From NCBI GenBank assembly GCA_905221605.1, contig CAJNDS010002812.1:656001-720000 (forward strand): 64,000 nt of DNA, in the 5' to 3' direction. Every line of letters starts with the position of its first letter. The first letter of the stretch is position 1. This DNA is from Symbiodinium natans (lineage: Eukaryota; Sar; Dinophyceae; Suessiales; Symbiodiniaceae). The translations under genes and the position numbers were made by a program. The notes beneath the pieces were generated by a model. It saw only the letters and a list, made by a program, of their open reading frames with translations. It was not told where the DNA came from and ran no database searches. Shown here piece after piece: positions 39,931 to 50,963 of the stretch.

Positions 39931-40378
39931 AGCATTTGCCCCCTAACATGGGTGCAACGTGACCTGGATTTTGGGCGGTTTAGGGTTTAGGGTTTAGCGC
40001 TTAGGGTCAGGCTTGAGGGTTTAGAGACCATTGTTTCAGCCACAAGGTTGATTGATCCAGATAGGCCCTTAACCAACCCTAACCCCGCAGCGTCCCGACT
40101 TCAAAGGGGAGGGGGGGGGAGAGTGCTGAGCAGCTTCCTGTGTGATCCTGTCAATGGCAAAGTGTCGCAGTCGCAGCGCGCGCCCCGCGTGATTTCCCTG
40201 TCAGCACCCATACAGTTTCATGCCTAGTGCTTGATGTATGAGTGGATGAAGGGCCAACGGAATCTGCTATCTCTCCATATAATCCTGCTACGTACCTTTA
40301 ACTGTAAAACAGGCTAAGATGCTAGAATCGCTGGTATACTGCATTCTCAAGGGTATACGAGAGTCTGTACAGTAGATC

Positions 40379-40745
40379 CTTGAGGGTTTCAGGTTGCACA
40401 CAAAGACACATCAAGTGCGTCAGGAGCCCTCACATCGCGCATGCTTCGCTGTGAGGGGGCGTCTTCTCGCGAGGCAGTGGGATGTTCAATAGGCTTCAGT
40501 GCATTCAGTGTCTACCTGAAGGCTCTAATGTAGCTCCTCTTTGGGTTAGTTAAAGAGGATTAGTCTAGTATACTACCCAAAACAGGTACTACATAGGACA
40601 TAGGAGCCTTTGGGCAGAGTGTAGGGCTGGGGGTGGACGTGCGCAGTAGATTTTGGAGGGTTCTGGGTTGCACCGGGGACAGTTGTGTCAAGTGCCCTGG
40701 TTAAGGAGCTCTTACATCGCGCATGCTTCACCATGTGAGGTTTGG
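40379..40745. repeat. diverged direct repeats around an F2 element
   Basis: 'tcacatcgcgcatgcttcgc' near 40431 and 'ttacatcgcgcatgcttcac' near 40713 sit in about 80-bp related segments (ggtttcaggttgcac / ggttctgggttgcac). The F2 element at 40513-40616 lies between them. Confidence 0.7.
40513..40616. mobile_element. F2 TIR element
   Basis: 'tacctgaaggctctaatgta' and 'taggagcctttgggca', with a local 'acatagg' duplication near the right end. Confidence 0.85.
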
Positions 40746-41036
40746 CATCCCGTGATCTCTTGATCCTTGCTTGAGAAGGCTAATGGGCACCTTAATAAGG
40801 CCAAGGTACACAGAATCTCTTGTAGGCCTGGAGCCTTACACTCCAGAGCTTGACTTCGTTCACCCCATTTTGCAGATTGAGCGGTCGGCCGGGTGATGCC
40901 GGGTGCCGCGCAAGCCGCGCTGGGCCAGCGCCAATTGCAGGTTCGGGGTGGCTGGAAAGGGTTCGCTTCGAGGCTTGAGGGGTTTGCGGCATGCCCCTAA
41001 ACCCTAAACCCGCCCGCCACCCCTCTCGTCTCTATG

Positions 41037-41326
41037 CCCTGGCCTGGCCCTGGCCTGGCCCTGGCCCTGGCCCTGGCCCTGGCCCTGGATCTGGCCCTGG
41101 CCCTGGCACTGCTGGATCTGGCCCTTGGCCTGGTGCTGGTTCTGGCGCTGCGCCTGACCCTGGCCCTGGCTGGCCCTGGCCCTGGCCCTGGCCCTGACCC
41201 TGGCCCTGGCCCTGGCCCTGGCCCTGGCCCGGCCCTGGTCCTGGCCCTGGCGGCCCTGGCCCTGCTGGATCTGGCCCTGGCCCTGGTGCTGGCCCTGGCC
41301 CTGGCCCTGGCCCTGCCCCTGGCCTT
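41037..41326. repeat. GGCCCT hexanucleotide minisatellite
   Basis: About 45 units, degenerate. It produces artificial Leu/Ala, Gly/Pro and Arg/Ala frames on both strands, so these are not genes. Confidence 0.95.
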
Positions 41327-41329
41327 AAA

Positions 41330-42020
41330 CGCTTGGTAGGACCTTAAACCCTCCCAGTTAGGGGGGCTTTTACGCAAATGTCCGAGGCAGTGCCAGTAAG
41401 CAGGAGGGTCTTAAACCCTTCCAGTAGGCAGAAGGCTGCCAAAGAAGGCCCTGGAGCTGACAGGAAGCCCTGAAAGGTCCGACCCCTCGCTTTGAGCGCT
41501 CTAGTGAGTTTCGTTCTCTGGCCAAGTGAACTTCGGCGTGGGGGGGGATTCTTGCAAAACTTGCAGACTCTTCACGCCCTGAATTTTCTGTGAGAGGGCC
41601 CTTCGGCCCAGACTGTCTCCTGCGCAAAACCTGAGGGGGGGGGGATCCTTTGCCTTGTGCCCCCAAGTGACCTCCGAAGTCAAGGGACACCCTTGGCACC
41701 CCCTCAAAGTAGCAAATGTCCCAGGCAGTGCTCGACATGCTGCCCAGATGATCTCCGACTTCCTAGTGTCCCAATCAGCCACTGTTCCCAAGTGACCCCC
41801 CCAAGAAATCGCCAACAGCTCGCCTCAAGTTCGGCAAGAGTTCACGACTCGCACATATCCCAAGCTTTCGCAGTGTTTTATCTTAGTGTGCTCTGAACAT
41901 GTTCGATATGTGAGATTTGAAAGGCTTGGCTTTGGCTGGCTCCGGTTTGGTTTCGTGATGAGTATTGTTTGGGTGGCCTCGGGGTGGGCATGTCTTCACA
42001 CTTTTGCGTTCAGCTGACCA
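41330..42020. other. no recognised exon
   Basis: Long open frames at 41370-41815 (minus) overlap one at 41657-41896 (plus), without family signature. Confidence 0.4.
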
Positions 42021-42025
42021 ATGCT

Positions 42026-42124
42026 ACACCCTAAACCCTAAACCCTAGACCCTAGACCCTAAACCCTAAACCCTAAACCCCAAACCCCAAACCCCAAACC
42101 CCAAACCCCAAACCCCAAACCCCA
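42026..42124 (-). repeat. telomere-like block, CCCTAAA then CCCCAAA
   Basis: The second half is eight CCCCAAA units, a homogenised variant. Confidence 0.95.
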
Positions 42125-42142
42125 AAGCCCTGTCCAACGCAG

Positions 42143-42190
42143 GGGGCCAGTTAGAGTCATTGGGTGCATCCTTCGTCCGCGGTACAACCA
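42143..42190 (+). CDS. PPR exon candidate
   Basis: Acceptor 'ctgtccaacgcag' right after the C-strand block, phase 2: GQLESLGASFVRG. It resembles 'GGQ(W)xxALxxxVxxG' with Leu for Trp. Confidence 0.35.
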
Positions 42191-42359
42191 AACTCACATC
42201 TAAAGAGACAATCGCCCTAAATCCTAAGCCCCTAGAGCCCTCAACGCCTCAACTCGGCAACCCGTAAACCTTTCTTCCTAAACCCTAAAGCCTGAAACCT
42301 CAAAACCCTAAACCCTCATCTTCCTTTTTAAGGGCATGTATAACATACATACGCGTAAA

Positions 42360-42363
<4 letters not shown>

Positions 42364-42392
<29 letters not shown>

Positions 42393-42520
42393 CTGTGTTT
42401 TTGACATGCCTAACTATGACATCGAGGGCCAAGTCCTGCCTCCCAGATGCAGCCATGCGACCGCGCCGCCGGGATGCCCCATGTCCTGTTTTTTTTTTTT
42501 TTGGGAGGGGTGGGGGGGGT
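42364..42520. repeat. (AT)n and T/G homopolymers
   Basis: (AT)n at 42364-42391 and T14 then G runs at 42488-42520, followed by TTTAGGG. Confidence 0.9.
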
Positions 42521-42524
42521 TAGG

Positions 42525-43255
42525 GTTTAGACTTTAGGGTTTAGGATGGGGTTTAGGGTTCAGGGTTCAGGGTTTTTGTTTGTCCTAGAACCTGAATGAC
42601 TGCAGTGATTGCAGAGATGTCCGTGCTTATAGGGAGGATTTGAGGCGCTTCCTTCTTTTGATTCATGTGTGCAGGCTCAATAGAAGGGTTTTCTAGAAGG
42701 TCTACCCCATCTAAGCTACAGCTTAGATCTAACTTAAGCGTCTTCCTTGTTACATGACCCTCTGAAGCTACGCGATCCGATATATTCAGGTTGCTGATGA
42801 AGCCCTCAAATCCGACCGAGCAGGCAGGCCCAATTGTGAATGCCCATCTTTCGCCACATGGGTTTAGGGTTTAGGGTTTAGGGTTTAGGGTTTAGGGTAT
42901 ATCTTTCATGTGCCCAAGCCCTGAAGCCTCCCGAGGGTCACCTGCCTTAATCATGGCCATATGTTTCTTTACGAAGGGAACACCAGTTGCCTAAACCCCA
43001 AACTAGGCCCTAGATCCTAAACCCCAAACCCTAAAAGCCCTAAAAAACCCTAATGCCAAAAGCCTTTGAGGACTGGCATCAACAAGGCCATGGCAGCTCT
43101 CCAACGCAAAGGCCGGTCCAGGATGTACCTAGACTACTCTCTATGCCCTTCACAAAGAACGACGAGGACCCAGAGTAGGCCCCTTTTTTCCCTTGTTTTA
43201 GAGTTTGGGCTACTCCTGGGCCTAGGCGAAGTGTACCTTGATCACCTTGGTTACA
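42525..43255. other. no recognised exon; short TTTAGGG block at 42860-42898
   Basis: Apart from the repeat words and an open frame at 43066-43269, nothing recognisable. Confidence 0.4.
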
Positions 43256-43364
43256 ACCCTAAACCCTAACCCCAAACCCTAAACCCTAAACCCTAAACCC
43301 TAAACCCTAAATCCTATAAAGCTCGAAGCACTGGCTGTGGCTCCAACTCATCTCTCTCTCCCAG

Positions 43365-43440
43365 ATTGATTTTTGGCCCTTGGGGCCCAACATAGACCCC
43401 AAAGCCGCAGACAAACGTAGAGTACGGCCGTTTAGGGTCT
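43365..43440 (+). CDS. exon candidate, unassigned
   Basis: Strong acceptor 'catctctctctcccag' after a C-strand block (43256-43312), then phase 0 IDFWPLGPNIDPKAADKRRV. TTTAGGG follows at 43471. Not PPR-like. Confidence 0.35.
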
Positions 43441-43470
43441 CTAACATTTCCTCCGACTCAGGTTTGGCGG

Positions 43471-43676
43471 GTTTAGGGTTTAGGATTTAGGGTTTAGGGT
43501 TTAGGGTCTAGGGTTTGCCAATTTGACCCTGTGCGAGATAGGCGAGAAGGGAGCCGAGGCACCGAACTGTCACTAACCAGAGTCCCCGCCCTAAAGACTA
43601 AACCCCAGCCAACTCCAATCCCGAAACCGCTAGGGGTTTAGGGTTTAGGGTTTAGGGTTTAGGGTTTAGGGTTTAG
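43471..43676 (+). repeat. two telomere-like TTTAGGG blocks
   Basis: 43471-43515 and 43633-43676. Confidence 0.95.
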
Positions 43677-43773
43677 GACCATGAAAGCCTCCTAAATCCT
43701 AAAAGCCCTTACTAAGCCCCCCCGCAACCCTAAACTCCTGAACCCGAAGACCCTAAACTCCTTAGAGCCTAAT

Positions 43774-43878
43774 TCTAGGGGCCTTAATATATGGAATAGG
43801 ATTTTAGGGGGTTGCTGTAGTATCATGATAAAGGGATCATGTGGGCATATGATTATTAACTATTCCGACCCCTATATT
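43774..43878. mobile_element. F4 TIR element, reverse orientation
   Basis: 'tctaggggccttaatata' to 'tattccgacccctatatta'. Confidence 0.7.
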
Positions 43879-43930
43879 AACCCTGTAAGCCCACGGACCC
43901 CAAAACCCTAAAGCCCTACAACCTACGACT

Positions 43931-44270
43931 TGGGATGTTCCCCAAGGGATTATCATACCCCCTACTAGAACCCCATTTAAGGACTGTTAGTAACCCCCTA
44001 TTAGAACCCCTTTTTAAGGACCGTTAGTAACCCCCTATTAGAACCCCTTTTAAGGACCGTTAGTAACCCCCAATTAGAACCCCTTTAAAGAACTGTTAGT
44101 AACCCCCTATTAGAACCCCTTTTAAGGACTGTTAGTCACCCCCTATTAGAACCCCTTTTAAAAAGGGATTATAATCCCCCCCCCCCCCCCCTTATTAGAA
44201 CCCCTTTTAAGAAGCTTTTAAGAAGGGATTATCATACCCCCTATTAGAACCCCTTTTAAGGACTGTTAGT
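43931..44270. mobile_element. F1 element with an internal 36-bp tandem array
   Basis: It starts with the F1 left end 'tgggatgttccccaagggat'. Half of the core, 'ccctattagaacccctttta' plus 'aggactgttagta', is then repeated about six times at 36-37 bp spacing (43961-44180). A poly-C run and two more partial copies follow. Confidence 0.85.
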
Positions 44271-44345
44271 GTAGTAAGCGGCCGAGCTGCAAATCCTTTT
44301 TGAGCTCACGAAGCTTCGGAGATTGTTGAGGTGCCTGGCCTGCAG

Positions 44346-44390
44346 CCTGCGACTTCCTGGAGGCGCTGGCGACGGGCGTCTGTGGTTCGG
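44346..44390 (+). CDS. PPR exon (helix B half)
   Basis: Acceptor 'ggtgcctggcctgcag', phase 0: PATSWRRWRRASVVR. 'RWRRAS' is shared with the exon at 45638. A TTTAGGG-type block starts at once (gtttagggtgtaggg). Confidence 0.55.
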
Positions 44391-44453
44391 GGTTTAGGGT
44401 GTAGGGTTTAGGGTTTAGGGTTTAGGGTTTAGGGTTTAGGGTTTAGGGTTTAG
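44391..44453 (+). repeat. telomere-like block (TTTAGGG)
   Basis: About eight units directly at the exon end. Confidence 0.95.
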
Positions 44454-44637
44454 CTCAAAGGCTTCAGGGTTGTGGTCTTTGCGGTCCTAGGTGAGTTCCT
44501 AGGTGAATTCAGGCGAAGAGGGCCCCGCAACCCCGAGAGCAACCTGGCAAGAAAACTGCCCAATAACAAAGAACAGACATCTCCCTTTTGGAAGGGTCTA
44601 TGGTCCTCAAAACCTAAGACGCTAAGGCCTACAAACC

Positions 44638-44730
44638 CCCACAAACCTCATAAACCCCGTAAACCCCGTAAACCCCGTAAACTCGGTAAACGCGTAAACC
44701 GCGTAAACCCCATAGACCCCCATAGACCCC
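44638..44730. repeat. AAACCCCGT minisatellite
   Basis: About eight 9-bp units (taaaccccg) with drift, then two 'catagaccccc' units. Confidence 0.85.
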
Positions 44731-44950
44731 CATTAATCCTGGAATCGCTTCGGATCAGACCCTCTCTGCGGCGCGGACGACATTGGAGGTGGTCACCTTC
44801 AACTCCGCTTTGGGAAGCTGCTGGGCCTCTGCTTATCCAAACCCCTGCTTATGGCTCAGGGTTCCCTGATTCCCGAAGCCTTCAGGGTCGGTTTCGGGTC
44901 TAGGGACCCCCTCAACCTCAAACTCCATCAGCTTGCCTCTCTTATCCCTA

Positions 44951-45022
44951 GGTTTAGGGTTTAGGGTTTAGGGTTTAGGGTTTAGGGTTTAGGGTTTAGG
45001 GTTTAGGGTTTAGGGTTTAGGG
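44951..45022 (+). repeat. telomere-like block (TTTAGGG)
   Basis: Ten near-perfect units. Confidence 0.97.
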
Positions 45023-45024
45023 GT

Positions 45025-45475
45025 CAGTCTTTTTCCGGTACCATGAACCTGAATGCTAGCATTCCTCAACCAGTAGGGTGCGCGGGCGAACTTAACTCTA
45101 AACACCCACACCCCAAAACCCTGAGGCCCTTAGAACACAAGGAACAGCGAGCCGCAAGGCCAAGCTGCAAAACTGTTGAAAACATATATATATATATAGA
45201 TACATACATATACATATATATATATGTATGGATATATAAGTATATATTCACAGATATACAGATATGATTGTTTTCTCTATGACTCTTGTTTGTGTGAGCT
45301 CCAAAACCCTTACTGGTACCAACACCCTCAAAACCCTTGAAAACCAACAACGAACCCCACAGCAAAACCCATCACGGTACTTTTTCCTTCTTGTCGGGGT
45401 ATAGAAATTGGTCTCGGTATCAGTTACCCAAACCCCGAACCCCCACCCCCCCCCCCCCCCCCCCCCCAACAACCA
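45025..45475. other. no recognised exon; TA-rich and poly-C repeats
   Basis: TA/CATA microsatellite at 45183-45265 and a C run at about 45447-45467. Open frames here are repeat-derived. Confidence 0.5.
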
Positions 45476-45637
45476 ACCCTAAACTCCTGATTGCAAGCCA
45501 GCCTGCAAACTGAACACAAACCAGTCAAAAAAATGAAAAATAAAAACTAAACCCTTACACCGCTGTAAGCCCCTCAACCCTTAAAACGCCCTCAATCCTA
45601 AACCCTAAACCCTAAACCCCAAAATTCAAACGCCCAG

Positions 45638-45720
45638 GCCTCCAGCGCGAAAAGCGCTGGCGCCGGGCCTCGCAGATCCTCCAAGCTATGGGCCCAGCGC
45701 CCTTGGGCCTGCAAGAATTG
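45638..45720 (+). CDS. PPR exon (helix B half)
   Basis: Acceptor 'aaacgcccag', phase 2: LQREKRWRRASQILQAMGPA. 'KRWRRASQILQAM' is a strong helix B. The donor GT is the first GT of a TTTAGGG block (45721), so the telomere-like repeat forms the 5' splice site. Confidence 0.8.
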
Positions 45721-45810
45721 GTTTAGGGTTTAGGGTTTAGGGCTTAGGGCTTATAGGGTTTAGGGTTTAGGGTTTAGGGCTCAGGGTTTAGGGTTGAGGG
45801 TTTAGGGTGT
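45721..45810 (+). repeat. telomere-like block starting at the exon border
   Basis: GTTTAGGG units, with GCTTAGGG variants. Confidence 0.93.
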
Positions 45811-45876
45811 TGTGCTTTTGTTTTTTTTGACGGTTTTGGGTTGAGGGCTTCAAATGCATCCTTTTTTCAATGTGTG

Positions 45877-45995
45877 GGTTCATGGTACTTATTAACCAAT
45901 TATAACTTTTCTTATAACTCACTTACATAAGCACCTTAAGTGCCCTAATATGGTTATAAGTTCAGTGATAATTGGTCGTTTATGTACCATGAACC
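45877..45995. mobile_element. TIR element, about 30-bp inverted ends
   Basis: 'gggttcatggtacttattaa' plus 'ccaattataac' mirrors 'ataattggtcgtttatgtac' plus 'catgaacc'. A degenerate relative lies near 4205-4290. Confidence 0.8.
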
Positions 45996-46347
45996 TCCAA
46001 GTAGGAGTGACAGCAACATCTGGGTTGCGACGGTGGGCATATTTGCCCATTAAGTGTTCGGAGTTGTAAGTGCCATCTTAGTTCAATACGCCCACCCGCA
46101 ATCAAACATCTTGGCCATCCGTCTGAGCATTCGCAACGCAGCCGCTCTTGGATTGAACTGCTTTGCGACATACCTCTGACCTGTAAACTCTTGAGTTTTT
46201 GGCTACTTCGTCTTTGTAAGGACGCATAGGGTACTCTAGGAAGCCCTGTCGGAAGGCAAGTGAGAAGAGATGTCATCACTGTGAACTCGGTCCTGAGCTG
46301 CTGCCATGCTGACACGGAGGCAGTCACAAGAGGGCGTTTAGTCCAGA

Positions 46348-46417
46348 CCTTAGGGTTTAGGGTTTAGGGTTTAGGGTTTAGGGTTTAGGGTTTAGGGTTT
46401 AGGGTTTAGGGTTAGGG
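46348..46417 (+). repeat. telomere-like block (TTTAGGG)
   Basis: Ten units. Confidence 0.97.
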
Positions 46418-46634
46418 TACACTCTAGAACTACAGCTGCGCATGAAATACCAAGAGCACATGCACCAAGTGAAAAAGCAAAGACATGTACCCTAATGGTG
46501 GTACATGCTCCGCATTCGAGGGTGTCTAGGAGGTTCTCGGCACTCGCCAAGCTCTAGATCCAGCCCCTGTATTTATTGATGTTGGGAAATCTAGCCCTAA
46601 ACCCTAAACCCTTATATCCCTAATTTGGTGCGCG

Positions 46635-47207
46635 GTGGGGTCTGAGCTGCAAGCCACCAGATTCTCGAAGTCAATGCTTTACCAGCTTGCTATAGAATGG
46701 TTCATCCCCCGCCTCAAAAAAATCCAGCCCCTCAATCTCGTAAGCTTAAGAAACATGAATTCCCTTTGGGATGATGCAGGCCATGCATACATTGCAATCA
46801 ATGTTGGGAGGCCTTTTGGGAAGCATCGGGAGGCGTTTGGGAGGTCAGCTACGGTGTTCTCGCTTCCATGGAACTTACATACAGAAATACGTCCCATCTC
46901 CTATCTTCCCTCGGAGACTTATAAATCTTACTTACTAGCTGTTTTGAGGATTGTTCTTTCTATGTTCTCTTTTTTTTGTGTGCATACGGCTCGGGAAGTT
47001 ATTCGGTCTTTCATTTCTTTCCAGAAAAAGACAAGCCCTGCAACAAAAGACACTGAATACTTAGGGTGTTGGGGCGTTAGCATAGTATATTTGCAAAGGG
47101 ACCATAAGGGAATACTACGAGTATTTATTCCGACAAACCCTAGTCCCTCACCTAGCCTTGAGATCCAGACCCGAGCCCTACGCCCTATTTCAGGGTTTAG
47201 GGTTTAG
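46635..47207 (+). CDS. 190-codon open frame, doubtful
   Basis: One of the longer open frames outside the 35-38 kb array, but its 3' third runs through a partial F4 element (47074-47137) and into TTTAGGG repeats (47189). The sequence (for example FIPRLKKIQPLNLVSLRNMN) matches no family I know. Probably chance. Confidence 0.2.
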   Translation: MGSELQATRFSKSMLYQLAIEWFIPRLKKIQPLNLVSLRNMNSLWDDAGHAYIAINVGRPFGKHREAFGRSATVFSLPWNLHTEIRPISYLPSETYKSYLLAVLRIVLSMFSFFCVHTAREVIRSFISFQKKTSPATKDTEYLGCWGVSIVYLQRDHKGILRVFIPTNPSPSPSLEIQTRALRPISGFRV

Positions 47208-47244
47208 GGTCACCGAACCCGAAGCCCTTGTGCTCGGGAGGGTG

Positions 47245-47320
47245 ATGCTCCCTGGCAACACTCCATGGAGCTGCTCTCATCGATCATGCTGACGCCGCCT
47301 GGTCTTCTCAAGTCGCACCT
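47245..47320 (+). CDS. PPR exon (helix B half)
   Basis: After 'cttgtgctcgggag' one frame reads DAPWQHSMELLSSIMLTPPG. 'APWQHSMELLSSI' is a good helix B. TTTAGGG repeats lie 30 bp upstream. Exact borders uncertain. Confidence 0.6.
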
Positions 47321-47329
47321 TAAACAGTT

Positions 47330-47755
47330 GTGCAAGTCGGCTCCGTTCATGGGCTTCCTGCTTTCAAGTGACCCAGTGACTTTGAATATTCATGCATGTG
47401 TACAATGTGTATACCTATGCAGTTCCTTCCGCATGTGTCATCGCGCGTCCAGGGCGCCGTGCTGGCCCAAGTGTCCTTGACACACCTACGCGGCTCGACA
47501 CACCCTGAGCATGTTTTGAACCCTACAGATAAACCTATATAAACCTTCAGCACCAAGAAAATGTGTGTCCATTGAATTTACTCAGACAACTCGAGTCCTA
47601 CTGTCTCGGACAAGATAATTTACTGACTTGTTGGCGAGAGTTGTTGCTGGAATGGCTTTTGGGAAGAATGTCGGAGATGTACTTTTGGCAGCTTCAAGCC
47701 TAACTAAGCTCTCCTCTTGCTCGGGTGTGGCCAAGTGACAAAGAGCAGAAATGCC
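47330..47755. other. no recognised exon
   Basis: No repeats and no motif in this stretch. Confidence 0.4.
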
Positions 47756-47758
47756 GCG

Positions 47759-48028
47759 TTTTTCAAGTTTCAGATTCGTTTCCGCAGTTTCATATTAGTT
47801 TCAAAATAGTTTCAAAATCCAGTTGCAAAATCGATGTTAAGGGGAAACTGTATTTTCTACGCGCAATTCAAAAGAATAAAGGAATATCAGAGGTTCCTGG
47901 TTTTCAAAAAGCGCGGACAGAAATTGCAGTTCCCCCTTAACAGCGATTTTGCAACTGGATTTTGAAATTATTTTGAAACTGATTGGAAACTAATTTGAAA
48001 CTGTGAAAACAATTTGAAACTTGAAAAA
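47759..48028. mobile_element. MITE-like element with about 95-bp inverted repeats
   Basis: The left arm 'tttttcaagtttcagattcg...ggggaaactg' is the reverse complement of the right arm 'cagttcccccttaacagcga...ttgaaacttgaaaaa' over about 95 bp, at roughly 85-90% by eye. 'gtttca' recurs every 10-15 bp within each arm. The middle is about 80 bp. No transposase. Confidence 0.9.
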
Positions 48029-48029
48029 T

Positions 48030-48970
48030 ACCATATTCCGGACTTTCTGCCCCCATCCTGGCCCCTCACATACGGCCCTCAATTCACTTTGGTCAGCTGT
48101 GACTAGAGACCAGAGTTTCCGAAAACTTGCCAGTCTCCAGACTGTGGATGGACAAAATCTTGCATGACCCCCTACGTTACACGTGTGCGACGGTTTGGTA
48201 TTCGAGCTCCCCGCGCACCTCGAATCTCAATGTTGCGTGCGCGTGCGGGTGATGCAGGATTTCGGTCATTCACACACATGCACTTTCGAAGCGTTGCAAG
48301 GACAGCAATGTTAAGATTCAGGGTTTGGAAGGGATGCCCTGCATAATAAAAGTGATGCAGGATTTCGTCCATCAACAGTACCTCCCCTTTGTTTTTGGTT
48401 TTCCACCGGCTCCTTTTGTGAGGCCCTTGACCTTGACATCCCCTGACCGACACGTAGTCGATGCACAGCGAAGGAGTTTCCACCCTGCGTGACAGAACGC
48501 AAGTGCTTTAAACCTACGTATGTTTCTACTGCCCAAGGAGCTCAACGATCGGGCAACGGCGCTCTCAACATCACACCCATATCGCCTGAGACCCTGACCC
48601 CCTCTTTCACCCCCCCCCCCCCCCCCGCCTCCCCACGTTTTCCGCTACTCACTGTCGCCCTGCCGAGGTCTATGCAACCCTCGCTGGTCTCTTGCAGTGC
48701 CCTGATCTCAGGTTCACTGAGGATCTCCTTGGTTCTTTCACGGTCGATGGCCAGCACCCTAAATGGGATTCCATATTGTTGTTTTTTGTTCGGTTCCAGG
48801 CACGCATGCTCTGCTCTAAACCCTGAACAATATCCCTAGTGCTTGTTACGTATCAAAATCTTAGATCTGCATGCTTCTCGAAGCTTTACCCCTCCGCCTA
48901 CATCCTGAGCATTCTTATCAAAGCGCGGGAAGTCACGAAGCCTACAAATCCCACTGCCAACTGCTACTGA
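48030..48970. other. no recognised exon
   Basis: A direct repeat 'gtgatgcaggatttcg' lies at 48249 and 48352. C run at 48610. Opposed open frames 48172-48839 without motif. Confidence 0.4.
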
Positions 48971-48977
48971 CAATGAC

Positions 48978-49484
48978 ATGACTTTGCCACGACAGACTCT
49001 GCTCGTGGACCCCCCCGCCCCCGCAAGAGCACAAAAACACCCAAGTTGCATTCCGGACCAGCAGTGGTGCAACTTGAAGCCATCAGCACGCATATCAGAA
49101 AGGCGCGGATGTGAGGCTGATCCCGATGTCACTGAAACACAGCAAGCGCTGCCTAATGAAAGAATCCCTGAACTTAAGTTCATCGACAACGAGATCAATC
49201 CCCAAGTGGCTGAAGGCTTGCAGCAGCAGTTGCGCGAGCGCTGTGGCCTGGGAGACGGTTTCTGGTCTGGGTTCACGCTGAGGTTCCCGCTGAGGGGTTT
49301 GGGTTTGTCGGTTTTTTTTTTCACTCTTGCCCAGAGTTTTTACTGCTATTCAAGGGGGGGGAGTCAGGAGTGGCAAAGTTTTGCTGTAGCTCCTGCTCCA
49401 GAGACCGCAGAGAATCCATCCCTGGAGCCACAAAGTGACCCTGAAATGTCCGCCCCCGGAGACTTTTATCTTTCATTGTCATAG
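48978..49484 (+). CDS. 168-codon open frame, unassigned
   Basis: Encodes a mixed-composition product (for example ELKFIDNEINPQVAEGLQQQ) with a short hydrophobic stretch (LGLSVFFFTLAQSFYCY). It overlaps a 162-codon open frame on the other strand (48836-49324). No family recognised; could be chance. Confidence 0.25.
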   Translation: MTLPRQTLLVDPPAPARAQKHPSCIPDQQWCNLKPSARISERRGCEADPDVTETQQALPNERIPELKFIDNEINPQVAEGLQQQLRERCGLGDGFWSGFTLRFPLRGLGLSVFFFTLAQSFYCYSRGGSQEWQSFAVAPAPETAENPSLEPQSDPEMSAPGDFYLSLS

Positions 49485-49489
49485 TGGGG

Positions 49490-50350
49490 TAACATCTTAT
49501 TTAGACTCAAACTCAATAAGGAATAGAAATTTAAGTTTAGCAATGTCCCAACCATGAACTAGGTGTCCTCTGGATCAGTCGGAGTGCCAACCCCAAAGAC
49601 AACGCATAGAGATTTCCACGGAGTATTCCTGGAGCGCCCCAACATCTACCCATAAAGTCCATCCCCAGAGAACCAGGAGCGCCTCCTAATCTCAGAGAAT
49701 CTAAAGGAATATCCTTGGAGTGCACAATCCGGATAATCCCTACGACGCCCATCATTTTTGTTGTTAGGGTTGGGTTGTTCGAAGTACACATTTTAAATTT
49801 TAATGGGCGCAAACAGGCCTTGTACCCATTTGAGTGTCTCAGATGCTGATGGACCTATCTTTCGGATCTGTAGAGTTGTTTGCGCCACCTCCCTTCCTGA
49901 CACCTTCTGTTGGTTTTTGGAAGAATAGCAGCCGCACCATGGATGACAAACAACTTGCTCGAATCAGCAACTCAGCGCAGCATGCCGCTGGCAGCAGAGG
50001 TAGCCTCCTTGGTTCTTCAGCTTCAATGTCTAGGGTTTGGGTTGGGACGTTCTCCCTTGTATCAGGGGGAGCGCCCCAAGGTTTAGGGCTCCAGCCTGAC
50101 ATCCCTGAGGCTGTCCAGCTGCTCGGCCAAGGGTCGAACACCATCTGCCACTTGGCACTGGAGCTGTAGGGGGTTTAATTCTTCAGGGTTGAAGGGGCCC
50201 TGAACCCTGAACCCTAAACCCTATGCCCTATACCCCAAACCCTACATATTCGGTCTACCACTTATAACGTTCAGGTTTCGGCGACCCAGAGGTGTGAGAG
50301 CTGCTAGTGTGCAATATGATCGTCCCAAAGTTCAAACTCTACCCAGACTT
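49490..50350. other. no recognised exon
   Basis: Opposed open frames at 49834-50169 (plus) and 49839-50144 (minus), and short CCCTAAA words at 50205. Nothing assigned. Confidence 0.4.
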
Positions 50351-50353
50351 CTC

Positions 50354-50456
50354 TACCTAAGGGCTCCTGTGCAGTACCTTTTTGGGGTAGCATACTAGCA
50401 TAATAGAAACCCCTACAAGTAACCCAAAAAAGGAACTAACTTAGAGCCGTCAGGTA
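50354..50456. mobile_element. F2 TIR element
   Basis: 'tacctaagggctcctgtgca' and 'ctaacttagagccgtcaggt'. Confidence 0.75.
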
Positions 50457-50582
50457 TATACCGAAAGAAGAGGTGCACTTGCATGATCGTCGTTTTTTAT
50501 GCACCTCTTTGTCAGGCACCGAGTTGCTCAAGGTTTCGGGGCGCACGTTCCAGTGCACCCTAGAACGGGGTCCCAAGCCCGG

Positions 50583-50628
50583 AGTTTAGGGTTTAGGGTT
50601 TAGGGTTTAGGGTTTAGGGTTTAGGGTT
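50583..50628 (+). repeat. telomere-like block (TTTAGGG)
   Basis: Six units. Confidence 0.95.
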
Positions 50629-50963
50629 TTTGATTGCAAAAGTCCATACCTTGAGAGTTCGATGAGTGGCCTTCAGCATTTATGGGCTAGTGTGACTGTA
50701 GTTTTCCAAAGCGAGTTTCCAGAGACAACGTGACAAGATTGTGTCTTATTGAAGGCTGCCGAATCTTCGTGAGGGTCTTCAAGGGCTTCGGGGTTTAGGT
50801 TTAGGGCTCAAGGGTTGTAGGGTTCGGGTTCAGGGGCACACCTAGACTTCGCCCATAGGATCTTAAAGACGCTGCTTTCTTGTCCTTTGACAGTTTGACC
50901 TCCTTGTTTGGGTAAATTATGGCACCCTAAGACATCCCAACACCGACGCAGGAGAGTTGAGAG

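Noticed and set aside
40991-41377. Gly/Pro, Leu/Ala and Arg/Ala-rich open frames
   Set aside because: All derive from the GGCCCT minisatellite and are open in several frames at once.
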